From an uncultured Phycisphaerales bacterium (GTDB lineage Bacteria > Planctomycetota > Phycisphaerae > Phycisphaerales > UBA1924): 17,543 nt of DNA. Both the position numbers and the translations under genes were made by a program. The notes under the pieces are model-generated. The model saw nothing but the letters and a program-made list of their open reading frames with translations, was not told where the DNA came from and ran no database searches. This document shows positions 9,365 to 16,749 of this stretch, in pieces. Each line of letters opens with the position of its first letter. Within the stretch, counting starts at the first letter, position 1. The stretch covers positions 1 through 17,543 of the forward strand of contig CALMQD010000541.1 of assembly GCA_937871415.1 (NCBI GenBank). Reading direction: 5' to 3'.

Positions 9365-10399
9365 TCACTTCGCGCCCAGCCCGCGCAACTCCTCAGCGAA
9401 ACGCGCCGCCGCGTCCCGAACGTGCCGCTTCCAATCCCCGCCGGTTTCGCCGGGGTAGAGCACCGAGCGCGAGGCGTTGACGACGACCCCCCATTCCCGC
9501 ACGCTACCCGTGCCGCGGAGCATGGGGCGGATGTCCTCGATCGTGCCGCCCTGGGCGCCGAACCCCGGCACGAGGAACATCTGTTCCGGCATGCGCTTGC
9601 GGAGCGCCGCGCCCTCGCCCGACTTGGTCGCTCCCACCACGGCTCCGACGCACGACCAGCCGCTCGCGCCGACACGCTCGCCCGCACGCCCCAGCGCCGC
9701 CACCTCATCGGCCATGAGTTCCGCCACGGTGCGTCCGTCGGCGAGTCGCTGCGCCTGGATCGAGTCTGACCCGGGGTTGCTGGTGCGCACGAGCACGAAC
9801 ACACCGCGCCCCCCCTCCCCGCCACCCACACCGCCGGCGCTCAGGAATGGCTCGACCGTCTCCATCCCCATGTACCCGCTGAGCGTGATCGCGTCGGCGT
9901 CAAGCCCGGATCGGGCCGCGGCGCCCGGGGCGGCGTTGGCGCTGCTCCCGGCGCCGAATGCCGCCGCGGCGTAGTGCTCGGCGGTCGTGCCGATGTCGCC
10001 CCGTTTCGCGTCGAGGATCACGATCAGCCCGCGCTGGCGGGCCAGCTGGATCGTCCGCTTGAGCACGCCCACACCCGCCTGACCGAAACGCTCGAAGCAC
10101 GCCGACTGGGGCTTGACCATGGGCACGACGCCGGCGACGGCCTCGATCACGCCCGCGCAGAACGCCTCGATCCGATCCGCAGCGCCGATCGGCTTGCCCT
10201 TGGCATCCGTCGCCGCGGCCGGCAGACGCTCCAGCACGGGGTCGAGCCCGACGCACGCCGGCGTTCCCATCCGCTCGATCGCGTCGCACAGGCGATCGCC
10301 GAACGGTGCGGCGGACGAAACGTCTGCGGGCGGCGTTCGTCCCCCCCGCTCCTGCCGCCCGATTCGTGCTTCGCCAACGCCCGGCCGCTCGGTGGTCAT
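9365..10399 (-). CDS. pyrF: Orotidine 5'-phosphate decarboxylase
   Basis: PyrF decarboxylates OMP to UMP, the last step of de novo pyrimidine synthesis. The 344-residue protein shows CVGLDP (D53), MVKPQSACFERFG (K96) and the catalytic Lys-Asp motif LDAKRGDIGTTAEHY (K132, D135). It also has the phosphate-binding VPGFGAQGG (278-285) and the C-terminal NASRSVLYP. The DAKRGDIGTTA form and length indicate the longer subfamily 2 type. An N-terminal extension of about 32 residues precedes the usual start of the barrel, and there are Ala-rich (about 145-163) and Gly-rich (about 188-199) insertions typical of a high-GC genome. I chose the ATG at 10399 because GGGAGC lies just upstream; an in-frame TTG at 10411 would add four residues. 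It follows a lipoprotein gene by 60 bases on the same strand. Confidence 0.96.
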   Translation of the reverse strand: MTTERPGVGEARIGRQERGGRTPPADVSSAAPFGDRLCDAIERMGTPACVGLDPVLERLPAAATDAKGKPIGAADRIEAFCAGVIEAVAGVVPMVKPQSACFERFGQAGVGVLKRTIQLARQRGLIVILDAKRGDIGTTAEHYAAAAFGAGSSANAAPGAAARSGLDADAITLSGYMGMETVEPFLSAGGVGGGEGGRGVFVLVRTSNPGSDSIQAQRLADGRTVAELMADEVAALGRAGERVGASGWSCVGAVVGATKSGEGAALRKRMPEQMFLVPGFGAQGGTIEDIRPMLRGTGSVREWGVVVNASRSVLYPGETGGDWKRHVRDAAARFAEELRGLGAK

Positions 10400-10459
10400 G
10401 CTTGCTCCCAAGGTGCCCCGTCGATTCTGTTCCGGACCCCGTCCTGGTCCGCGCCGGTC

Positions 10460-11239
10460 TCACTCTCGCCCATCGAACTCCGACTCCGTGATGTTCTCGT
10501 GCTTGAGTGTCGACGTGCTGATGCGGAAGTACTTGGGGCGAGTGCGCTGCGCCGGGTCCTCCGAAACGCCGTAGATGTACTTGGTCTCGGGAAGCACGCT
10601 CACGCGAGCGCTCCACACGCCCGAACTGTTCGCCGTCACCGCGAGCGGGGGCTGATCGGGTTTCAAGAACAGCCGCACGACATTGCCGCGGGCCGTGTGC
10701 CCGGAGATCACGACCGACACGTCAGAAGTGACAAACCCCGAGACGTACGAAACGTCCGCGGACGAGAGCGAGAAATCGATCGTCTGGCCGCCCTTGCGCT
10801 CCTTGAGGCCGATGGTCGTCAGCCAGTCACTCTCGCCGCCGATCCGCGTCGTCGCCAGGTCGTTCAGGTCGGAACGGATGTCGTCGAGCGCCGCGAACTT
10901 CGACACCACCACTACCGCCGACACGTCGCGCAACTCCGCGTTGTCGAGCCGACGCGGCGAAGAAAATCGGGGCTTCACCGGCTGCTCGGAGTGGCGTGAC
11001 AGGACCCGGGCGATCTGCGCCCACTCGTCGATCCCGCCCGCGCCGGGCTGGCGACGCACGTTCTCGAACCGCATTGTGACCGCGATGTTCCCTTCGCCGG
11101 CCTTGGAGCCCGAGCACCCGCCCGCGTTCAGGCACATCGCCAGGCTTACCGCCAGCACCAGAGACTGCGCGACCCAAGGCCGAGCTCTCTGCAACACGAG
11201 CCGCGCGGTGCCAAACACCATCGTCGCCATTTCGCTCAA
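10460..11239 (-). CDS. Putative exported lipoprotein of unknown function
   Basis: I do not recognise this 259-residue protein. A basic N-terminus is followed by a hydrophobic stretch (about residues 22-38) and CLNAGGC (C42), a lipobox-like site with Ala rather than Leu at -3, so it is probably lipid-anchored in the envelope. The mature part contains a mixed alpha/beta region (about 50-150, with DVSAVVVVSKFAALDDIRSDL) and a beta-rich, possibly Ig-like C-terminal half (about 160-250, with VTSDVSVVISGHTARGNVVRLFL and SSGVWSARVSVLPETKYIYGV). The start is uncertain: TTG at 11239 lies 7 bases after AAAGGAG, whereas ATG at 11230 is the nearest ATG but has poor spacing; a longer GTG start at 11287 is unlikely. 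It may share a transcript with pyrF. Confidence 0.75.
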   Translation of the reverse strand: MSEMATMVFGTARLVLQRARPWVAQSLVLAVSLAMCLNAGGCSGSKAGEGNIAVTMRFENVRRQPGAGGIDEWAQIARVLSRHSEQPVKPRFSSPRRLDNAELRDVSAVVVVSKFAALDDIRSDLNDLATTRIGGESDWLTTIGLKERKGGQTIDFSLSSADVSYVSGFVTSDVSVVISGHTARGNVVRLFLKPDQPPLAVTANSSGVWSARVSVLPETKYIYGVSEDPAQRTRPKYFRISTSTLKHENITESEFDGRE

Positions 11240-11323
11240 CCCCGCGCTCCTTTCCGGGCCTACCGCGTCTGAATCACGACGGGCCACACCCCAGCATACC
11301 CGGCTCGCGCACGTCCAAAAGCA

Positions 11324-11355
11324 CAGCGGCCCCGCCGTTGCCGGTGGGGCCGCTG
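11324..11355 (-). terminator. Terminator hairpin after the cysteine-rich lipoprotein gene
   Basis: CAGCGGCCCC (11324-11333) and GGGGCCGCTG (11346-11355) form a perfect 10-bp stem with a 12-base loop, 26 bases beyond the minus-strand stop codon. On the minus strand the stem is followed by TGCTTTT, a short and slightly displaced T tract. Confidence 0.75.
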
Positions 11356-11381
11356 GTGTTTCCGTTCAGGTGCGAGACGGA

Positions 11382-11606
11382 TTACTTCTTCATCTCGCCC
11401 GAGCACTTGGAGGCGCACTCGGCCTTCTTCTCGCCCGAGCAGGTGGACGAGCAGCTCTTCGCCGACGCTTCCTTCACCGAGCCGTCCTTCATGACGGCCT
11501 TGTCCTTGCACTTGCCGCAGCAGTCCTCGTTCTTGTTGCAGGCGCCCAGGCCCAGAGCCAGCGCAACAGCCGCAACGCCCATCAATCCGGTCGTGATCTT
11601 CTTCAT
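11382..11606 (-). CDS. Small cysteine-rich lipoprotein, unknown function
   Basis: This 74-residue protein starts MKKITTGLMG and has a clear signal peptide with lipobox LGLGAC (C23). The mature chain of about 50 residues carries seven more cysteines: EDCCGKC (C29, C30, C33), then two copies of a Cys-x3-Cys-Ser-Gly-Glu unit, CSSTCSGEKK (C52, C56) and CASKCSGEMKK (C64, C68), rich in Lys and Glu. The spacing suggests metal or metal-cluster binding, or disulfide cross-linking at the envelope. This is an inference; I recognise no named family. GGAG eight bases before the ATG fixes the start; an upstream in-frame extension has no signal-like sequence. It lies between rplQ and an unrelated lipoprotein gene and has its own terminator hairpin, so it may be an independent unit. 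Confidence 0.85.
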   Translation of the reverse strand: MKKITTGLMGVAAVALALGLGACNKNEDCCGKCKDKAVMKDGSVKEASAKSCSSTCSGEKKAECASKCSGEMKK

Positions 11607-11722
11607 GGCATCACTCCATTTGAATCGGCGCCGCTCACGCGGCCCCAGGTTCCTCGCCGCAACAACGCGACGCCCCAGCCCAACCCGCGGCGCACCTCGC
11701 CGCACGCTTTCTACAGGGCCCC

Positions 11723-11758
11723 CCGGCCGCGGGATGCGGCCGGACGCCCGATTTTCGG
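11723..11758 (-). terminator. Candidate hairpin terminator downstream of rplQ
   Basis: CCGGCCGC (11723-11730) and GCGGCCGG (11736-11743) make a perfect 8-bp stem. A smaller CCCGA/TCGGG hairpin lies nearer the rplQ stop at about 11746-11758. No T tract follows on the minus strand, so the end of the ribosomal operon here is plausible but not certain. Confidence 0.4.
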
Positions 11759-11763
11759 GGTTC

Positions 11764-12381
11764 TCAGGCGGCCGACGCGCTCTTCCGGACCTTGGCGGCG
11801 TACGCCGTTCGCTTATCGGCCTGACGACGACGCCCGCTCGGCTTGCCGCCGATCTCGGGGCCTTCCTCGGCGCCGACAAACTGGATCACGCACAGTTCCG
11901 AACCGTCGCCGATGCGGTGGCGGCCCAGCTTGACGATCCGCGTATACCCGCCCGCGCGGTCCTTGAATCGCGGCGCGACGTTCTCGAAGATGTGCCGGAC
12001 CAGTTTCGGCGCGGCGCGCAACTCGCCGTAGCGATTGCGCTCGACCTTCGCCCCATCGGGCACCGGGAAGAACGTCTCGGCCCGCTCCTTGAGAGCATTG
12101 ACGGCGTTCTTCTCTTCTTCAGTCGCGCCCTTGGGCAGGTACAGCCAGTCGAACACCAGCTTATCGCCGCCCAGCTTGGCGATGACGCGCCGGCGCGATG
12201 CCAGCGTGCCCTCCTTCGCGTCGGAGATGATCTTCTCGACGAACGGCTTCAGGCACTTGGCCTTCGGGATCGTCGTCACGATCTGCCCGTGCTGAAACAG
12301 GCCCATGGCCAGGTTCCGCAAGGTCGACGCGCGGTGCGCCGTCGTACGTCCCAGCCGATATCCGCCTCTGCGATGTCGCAT
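11764..12381 (-). CDS. rplQ: 50S ribosomal protein L17, enlarged form
   Basis: L17 binds 23S rRNA near the exit tunnel. The N-terminus MRHRRGGYRLGRTTAHR, the TLRNLAMGLFQHGQIVTTIPKAK block and the RFKDRAGGYTRIVKLG block are diagnostic. At 205 residues it is well above the roughly 120-130 residues usual in E. coli-type L17. About 55 residues (71-126, including WLYLPKGATEEEKNAVNALKE) are inserted between the ASRRRVIAKL and HIFENVAPRF segments, and a basic tail follows residue 175. I chose the ATG at 12381 because AGGAG precedes it and it begins the conserved N-terminus; an upstream in-frame start adds 18 residues without homology. It is the last gene of the spc-alpha type cluster, 199 bases after rpoA. 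Confidence 0.97.
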   Translation of the reverse strand: MRHRRGGYRLGRTTAHRASTLRNLAMGLFQHGQIVTTIPKAKCLKPFVEKIISDAKEGTLASRRRVIAKLGGDKLVFDWLYLPKGATEEEKNAVNALKERAETFFPVPDGAKVERNRYGELRAAPKLVRHIFENVAPRFKDRAGGYTRIVKLGRHRIGDGSELCVIQFVGAEEGPEIGGKPSGRRRQADKRTAYAAKVRKSASAA

Positions 12382-12580
12382 CGCCAAACTCCTGTCCGTT
12401 CTCAACTTGCGGCCCGGCGTCTTGCCCAGCCGCAAGCGGTCTGAACTCTAGTGCCCTGCCCCGCTCCGGACGAGCCAAACCGGCCCCGCCGGAGCCCGAA
12501 ACACGCCCGTTTCGCGGGCTGTTGCGGCCTCTATCCGTACACCGACCAAACTTCCCATCAACCCGCCCGTGCCGGGCTGA

Positions 12581-13594
12581 TCACACACCCTGCGGCGCGG
12601 GGGGCGTATATCCCTCCGGCAGCGGCATCCCCAGGTCCATGCCGATGTCGTTGAGCTTCTTCTTGACCTCACGCAGCGATGTGCGGCCGAAGGAACGCAG
12701 CTTGAGCAGGTCCGAGTCCGTCTTCGACACCAGCTCGCCGACCGTCTGGATCCGGGCGGACTCCAGGCAGTTGCTCGCACGCACCGACAGGTCCAGCTCG
12801 GACAGCGGCATGTTGAGCTTGCGGATGAGCTCGTCGTCGACGCCCGCGGTCGCCGCGGCCGTCTCGCTCACCAGTTCGCTGCCAAGCTCGAAGTACTGAA
12901 CGAACGGGTTGAGGTGCTTGCGGAGGATCTTGGCGGCCTCGACCAGCGCCATCTCCGGCGTCACCGTGCCGTTGGTCCAGATGTCCATGATCAGCTTGTC
13001 GTAGTTCGTGCGCTGACCGACGCGGGTCTCTTCGACCTTGAAGCGGACGCGCTGAACCGGCGAGTAGATCGAATCGACGTGGATGAGGCCGACCTCGGGC
13101 TCCTCCTGCCGCGAGAGCTGCTCGCTGGCGGGAACGTAGCCGCGCCCCTTGGCGACGCGCAGCTCCATTTCGAAGTCGACCTTCTCGGTCAGCGTCGCGA
13201 TCACGAGGTCTTTGTTGAGGATGGTGATCGACGGGTCGGCCTCGATGAGGTCGGCGGTGACGTCGCCCGGGCCGGCGGCCGCGAGCGTCATCGTCTTGGG
13301 CTCGTCGGAGTCCATCTTCACGACGAGGTTCTTGACGTTCAGGATGATGTCGGTGACATCCTCCATCACGCCGGGCAGCGAGGTGAACTCGTGCGTCGCC
13401 CCCTTGATCTTGACCGAGGTCACCGCCGCGCCTTCCAGCGACGAAAGCAGCACCCGGCGCAGCGAGTTGCCGACGGTCGTGCCGAAGCCGCGCTCGAACG
13501 GCTCGACGGTGAACCGCCCGAACGTCTCGGAACGGAACTTCGGATCGGCAACCACCTTCGACGGCAGTTCCAGCCCACGCCAGCGTACGCGCAT
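12581..13594 (-). CDS. rpoA: DNA-directed RNA polymerase subunit alpha
   Basis: The alpha subunit dimerises to nucleate RNA polymerase assembly, and its C-terminal domain contacts UP elements and activators. The 337 residues show the assembly domain (about 20-235), with EPFERGFGTTVGNSLRRVLL and GVMEDVTDIILNVK. A linker follows, then the C-terminal domain (about 262-325), with ELDLSVRASNCLESARIQTV, which includes the DNA-contact Arg (R272), and LKLRSFGRTSLREVKKKL. Length and motifs are standard. The ATG at 13594 is preceded by GAGG about eight bases upstream. It lies 204 bases after rpsK; the rpsD gene that sits in this position in many bacteria is absent. Confidence 0.98.
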   Translation of the reverse strand: MRVRWRGLELPSKVVADPKFRSETFGRFTVEPFERGFGTTVGNSLRRVLLSSLEGAAVTSVKIKGATHEFTSLPGVMEDVTDIILNVKNLVVKMDSDEPKTMTLAAAGPGDVTADLIEADPSITILNKDLVIATLTEKVDFEMELRVAKGRGYVPASEQLSRQEEPEVGLIHVDSIYSPVQRVRFKVEETRVGQRTNYDKLIMDIWTNGTVTPEMALVEAAKILRKHLNPFVQYFELGSELVSETAAATAGVDDELIRKLNMPLSELDLSVRASNCLESARIQTVGELVSKTDSDLLKLRSFGRTSLREVKKKLNDIGMDLGMPLPEGYTPPAPQGV

Positions 13595-13763
13595 GTGTCA
13601 ACCTCACTGTGTCGGCGGACTTGCTTGTCGTCCTGTCCCGCGACTGAATCGGGTGAGCATCGAGGGCCGACAGCCTCAACGTCCCCTGCTGTTCGCGGAA
13701 CCTGCACCGCAATCGGGCCCGCGAAAGAGCCCGCGTTTACTTGGTTCAACCCCGGGCGACACG

Positions 13764-13777
13764 CCGGCCCCCGCCGG
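13764..13777. other. Small GC hairpin in the rpsK-rpoA gap
   Basis: CCGGC and GCCGG flank a four-base C loop. A near-identical hairpin (CCGGC, three-base loop, GCCGG) occurs at 12480-12492 in the rpoA-rplQ gap. Both lie in untranslated spacers of the same transcript. They could be processing or stability signals, or chance in a GC-rich genome. Confidence 0.3.
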
Positions 13778-13798
13778 AACCGTCCCGCCCGCCCGGCC

Positions 13799-14176
13799 TT
13801 AGACGCGCCGGCGCTTGGTCGGGCGGCAGCCGTTGTGCGGGATCGGCGTGTGGTCTTCCACCGCCGTCACGCGCAGGCCGGTCGAGACCAGGCCGGTCAC
13901 CGCCGACTCGCGTCCGGCGCCGGAGCCCTTGATGAAGACCTCGACCTCGCCCATGCCGAGCTTGCGGGCCTTCTGGCCTGCGCTCTCGCCGGCGCGGGTC
14001 GCCGCGAACGGCGTCGCCTTGCGCGCGCCCTTGAAGCCCATCGTGCCCGCCGAGTCCCAGCAGATCGTCTCGCCGTTCACGTCCGTGATGGTCACGATCG
14101 TGTTGTTCTGCGACGCCTTGACGTGCGCGATGCCTCGCGAGACGTTCTTGCGGACCTTCTTCGCCTTCTTCGCCAT
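13799..14176 (-). CDS. rpsK: 30S ribosomal protein S11
   Basis: S11 lies on the platform of the 30S subunit near the Shine-Dalgarno helix. The 125-residue protein shows the basic N-terminus [29 protein letters not shown], the [16 protein letters not shown] block, [12 protein letters not shown] and the terminal [18 protein letters not shown], all diagnostic of the family. Length is normal. The ATG at 14176 is preceded by GGGAG about nine bases upstream. It lies downstream of rpsM in the usual order but with a 136-base spacer that contains two perfect hairpins. Confidence 0.98.
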   Translation of the reverse strand: MAKKAKKVRKNVSRGIAHVKASQNNTIVTITDVNGETICWDSAGTMGFKGARKATPFAATRAGESAGQKARKLGMGEVEVFIKGSGAGRESAVTGLVSTGLRVTAVEDHTPIPHNGCRPTKRRRV

Positions 14177-14198
14177 GCTGCTTTCTCCCGGATCTTCC

Positions 14199-14259
14199 GA
14201 CCCGAAGGGTCGTCCCCGGCAAAGTGTTCAACCCATTGGTCCCGGAGCGCGACGCTCCG
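14199..14259. other. Two perfect hairpins in the rpsM-rpsK spacer
   Basis: GACCC-GAA-GGGTC (14199-14211) and CGGAGCG-CGA-CGCTCCG (14243-14259) are perfect short stem-loops with triloops, and they sit in the spacer that becomes the leader of rpsK. They could be a ribosomal-protein binding leader, RNase processing sites or stabilising structures. No known leader family is recognised. Confidence 0.4.
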
Positions 14260-14312
14260 ACGGATGATGCCTGTGCGGGCCGACGCGGACCGAAGGCCCG
14301 CCCCGCGCCGGT

Positions 14313-14693
14313 TTACTTGGCCTTGACGCCCTTCTTGCCGGCGACGGTCTTCTTCTTGCCCTTGCGCGTGCGGGCGTTGCAGCGGGTGCGCTGCCCGCGC
14401 GTCGGGAGACCCTTGCGGTGACGATCGCCGCGATAGCTGCGCGTGTCCTTCAGGCGCTGGATGTTCTGCTGCACCTGGCGCCGGAGCGCGCCCTCGACGA
14501 TGTAGTTCGCGTCGATGATCGCGTTGATCTGCGCGAGCTTCTGCTCGTCGACCTCGTTGGAGCGCAGGTTCGGATCCACGCCCGCCTCCTCCAGGATCCG
14601 CTTGGCGAACAGCGCGCCGATCCCGTGGATGTACTGCAGCGCGAAGTAGATCTTCTTCTTGTCCGGGATATCCACACCTGCGACACGTGGCAC
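14313..14693 (-). CDS. rpsM: 30S ribosomal protein S13
   Basis: S13 forms part of the 30S head and contacts the P-site tRNA and the intersubunit bridges. The 126-residue protein reads MPRVAGVDIPDKKKIYFALQ and then has YIHGIGALFAKRILEEAGVD and RLKDTRSYRGDRHRKGLPTRGQRTR, followed by the basic C-terminal tail that reaches the P site. I chose the GTG at 14693 because it gives the canonical MPR N-terminus and lies eight bases after AAGGAG (14702-14707). An in-frame TTG at 14699 would be only two bases from that site. It follows rpmJ by 79 bases, as in the common infA-rpmJ-rpsM-rpsK order. Confidence 0.97.
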   Translation of the reverse strand: MPRVAGVDIPDKKKIYFALQYIHGIGALFAKRILEEAGVDPNLRSNEVDEQKLAQINAIIDANYIVEGALRRQVQQNIQRLKDTRSYRGDRHRKGLPTRGQRTRCNARTRKGKKKTVAGKKGVKAK

Positions 14694-14772
14694 GTTCAAC
14701 GCTCCTTGCAGACTTCAGTCAGTTCTCGAACTCTCAACCGCCCTCGCCCCGGCGTTCGCGCTCAAACCCTGC

Positions 14773-14889
14773 TCAGCCCTGCACTTGCTTGTGCTTCGGC
14801 TCGGCCTTGCAGATGACGCGCACCTTGCCCTTGCGACGCACCACCTGGCAGTGCGCACACACCTTCTTGACGCTCGCCTTCACCTTCAT
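14773..14889 (-). CDS. rpmJ: 50S ribosomal protein L36
   Basis: This 38-residue gene reads [20 protein letters not shown] followed by [18 protein letters not shown]. It has the zinc-ribbon pattern Cys11-x2-Cys14, Cys27 and His33, so it is the zinc-binding (C+) form of L36, the smallest protein of the large subunit. It starts with ATG at 14889 and ends with TGA at 14773-14775. Only a weak AGGG-like ribosome binding site precedes it. Its place between infA and rpsM is the standard position. The match to the family along the full length leaves little doubt. Confidence 0.97.
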   Translation of the reverse strand: MKVKASVKKVCAHCQVVRRKGKVRVICKAEPKHKQVQG

Positions 14890-14960
14890 GCTGCACCCTG
14901 CCTTCCAGACCTAGCCCCCACCCCTTCGCCGTCCGCCGCACCCCATCGAGTGCAGCACAA

Positions 14961-14988
14961 ATACTAGACCGCCCCCATACCTGACATT
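14961..14988 (-). promoter_or_regulatory. Weak candidate internal promoter upstream of rpmJ
   Basis: On the minus strand AATGTC/ATGTCA (about 14982-14988) lies 15-16 bases before TAGTAT (14961-14966), within the 115-base infA-rpmJ gap, which is AT-richer here than its surroundings. The -10 match is fair and the -35 match poor. If real, it would let the rpmJ-rpsM-rpsK-rpoA-rplQ part be transcribed separately. Confidence 0.22.
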
Positions 14989-15004
14989 ACCCGGTCGATC
15001 GCCG

Positions 15005-15223
15005 TTACTGGCGGTACACGATCCGGGCCTTGGTCAGGTCGTACGGGCTGAGTTCGACCGTGACCTTGTCGCCCGGCAGGATGCGGATGTAGTTCATCCG
15101 CATCTTGCCCGACACGTACGCCAGGATCTTGTGGCTGTTGGGGAGTCGCACCATGAACATCGCGTTCGGGAGCGATTCCTCGACCACGGCTTCCAGCGTC
15201 AGTTTGTCGTCTTGCTTGGGCAT
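15005..15223 (-). CDS. infA: Translation initiation factor IF-1
   Basis: IF-1 occupies the A site of the 30S subunit during initiation. The 72-residue protein is a single S1-like OB fold with [20 protein letters not shown], the [20 protein letters not shown] block and the C-terminal [18 protein letters not shown], matching the family at full length. The start at 15223 gives the normal N-terminus. It lies 33 bases downstream of secY. The adk and map genes that commonly separate secY and infA are absent. Confidence 0.98.
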   Translation of the reverse strand: MPKQDDKLTLEAVVEESLPNAMFMVRLPNSHKILAYVSGKMRMNYIRILPGDKVTVELSPYDLTKARIVYRQ

Positions 15224-15256
15224 ACCTGGCTCGACCCTCCCCTTTCGGCGATGCGA

Positions 15257-16672
15257 TTAGGCTCGCGAAGGACGCACTCCCGCGCCACCCATCCCCATCC
15301 CGCCCGTTGCCGACTGACCCGCCTCGCCGCCCAGGAAGCCCGCGTAGTTCCGCATGAGCAGGTTCGCTTCGATGCGCTGGATGAAGTCCAGCACGACCGA
15401 CACGACGATGAGCAGACCCGTGCCGCCGAGGAACTGCGTCACGTTCAGCGGCAGGTTCAGCGCCTTGTGCACGACCATCGGCGTGAGCGCGATGACGGCG
15501 AGGAACGCCGCCCCGACAAACGTGATGCGCTCCATGACCGTCTCGAGATACTCGGCCGTTCGGGGGCCGGGGCGGAGGCCGGGGATGAACGAGCCGTGGT
15601 CGCGGAGGTTCTTGCTCATCTCCTCCGGGTTGAACTGCACCGTGATCCAGAAGTAGCTGAAGAAGTAGATCAGCACGAGTTCGCACATGACGTACGGGAA
15701 CTCGCCCTGCGTCAGGTTCTGGGCCAGCCAGTCGAACACCCCGCTCGTGCCCGTCGATCCGGTCGCCTTGAGCTGCGTCGCCAGCGCCGAGAAGATGACG
15801 CTCGGGAAGATCATCAGCGACGAAGCGAAGATCACGGGCATGACGCCGCCGTGATTGATGCGGAGAGGCAGGTACGAGCGTTCGCCCCCGAAGACCTTGC
15901 GCCCGCGTGTGTGCTTGGCCTGCTGCACCGGGATGCGGCGCTGCGCGACGGTCATGAGCACGCTGCCGCCCACGACGACGACGAAGCCGCCGATGATGAA
16001 GAACAGCCCCGGGAAGCCCAGCTGGGAGCCCGGCGAAGTGCTGAAGTTCTCAACAACCCAAGCGCCCGCGGTGGGCATCTGTGTCAGGATGCCCGCGGCG
16101 ATGATGAGCGAAGACCCGTTGCCGATGCCGAAGCGGTCGATCTGCTCGCCGAGCCAGACGAGGAACATGGTGCCCGCGGTAAGGGCGCCGATGCCCATGA
16201 CCCACCAAAGCGGGTTGTGGACCCACTCCGGCGCGATCATGTTCAGCCCGGCGAGGTACTTGATCCAGCCGAAGCCCTGCACGAGGCACAGGCCGATCGT
16301 CGCCAGGCGTGTCCACTCCTGCAGTTTGCGCTGGCCGGTAGGTCCCTCGTTGCGGAGCGACTTGAGGGCCGGAAGGACCTGCCCCAGCAACTGGAAGATG
16401 ATCGACGCCGAGATGTAGGGCATGATGCCCAGGCCGAAGATCGTCGAATGGCCGAAGGCGCCGCCGGAGAACATGCTCACCATGTTCACGGCCTTGCCCG
16501 CGACCGAGCCGGTCGCGATCTGGTTCTCGAAGAACTCCTTGAGCTGCGCCTGGTTCACGCCGGGCAGAGGGATCCAGTGCCCGAGCCGGAAAACCAAAAG
16601 CATGCCCAGCGTGAAGAGGATCTTGTTCCTCAACTCGACGACGCGAAACACATTGACGAGCGCTTGCAGCAT
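15257..16672 (-). CDS. secY: Preprotein translocase subunit SecY
   Basis: SecY is the central channel of the Sec translocon in the inner membrane, needed here to export the lipoproteins and HtrA-type proteins of this window. The 471-residue protein has the hydrophobic segments of a ten-helix SecY. These begin with NKILFTLGMLLVFRLGHWIP, the plug region FSGGAFGHSTIFGLGIMPYI and ASIIFQLLGQVLPALKSL. The IDRFGIGNGSSLIIAAGI block, the cytosolic loop RRIPVQQAKHTRGRKVFGG and the YLPLRINHGGVMPVIFASSL block follow. The C-terminus has a Gly/Ala-rich tail. The ATG at 16672 starts MLQALVNVFRVVELRNK, the usual amphipathic N-terminus. It follows rplO by 77 bases. Confidence 0.98.
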   Translation of the reverse strand: MLQALVNVFRVVELRNKILFTLGMLLVFRLGHWIPLPGVNQAQLKEFFENQIATGSVAGKAVNMVSMFSGGAFGHSTIFGLGIMPYISASIIFQLLGQVLPALKSLRNEGPTGQRKLQEWTRLATIGLCLVQGFGWIKYLAGLNMIAPEWVHNPLWWVMGIGALTAGTMFLVWLGEQIDRFGIGNGSSLIIAAGILTQMPTAGAWVVENFSTSPGSQLGFPGLFFIIGGFVVVVGGSVLMTVAQRRIPVQQAKHTRGRKVFGGERSYLPLRINHGGVMPVIFASSLMIFPSVIFSALATQLKATGSTGTSGVFDWLAQNLTQGEFPYVMCELVLIYFFSYFWITVQFNPEEMSKNLRDHGSFIPGLRPGPRTAEYLETVMERITFVGAAFLAVIALTPMVVHKALNLPLNVTQFLGGTGLLIVVSVVLDFIQRIEANLLMRNYAGFLGGEAGQSATGGMGMGGAGVRPSRA

Positions 16673-16749
16673 GGTGTTCCGTTCCCCTTCCCCGCCCGGC
16701 GTCCAGCCCGATCGGTCCCGGCGCGGGCGTCATGCCCCGCGCGACGATA

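Noticed and set aside
12914..14326. 470-codon plus-strand open frame across rpoA and rpsK
   Set aside because: Antisense shadow of rpoA, rpsK and their spacer; no SD or domain.
14697..14699. TTG start for rpsM
   Set aside because: It is only two bases from the AAGGAG site and adds two residues before the canonical MPR N-terminus; the GTG at 14693 fits better.
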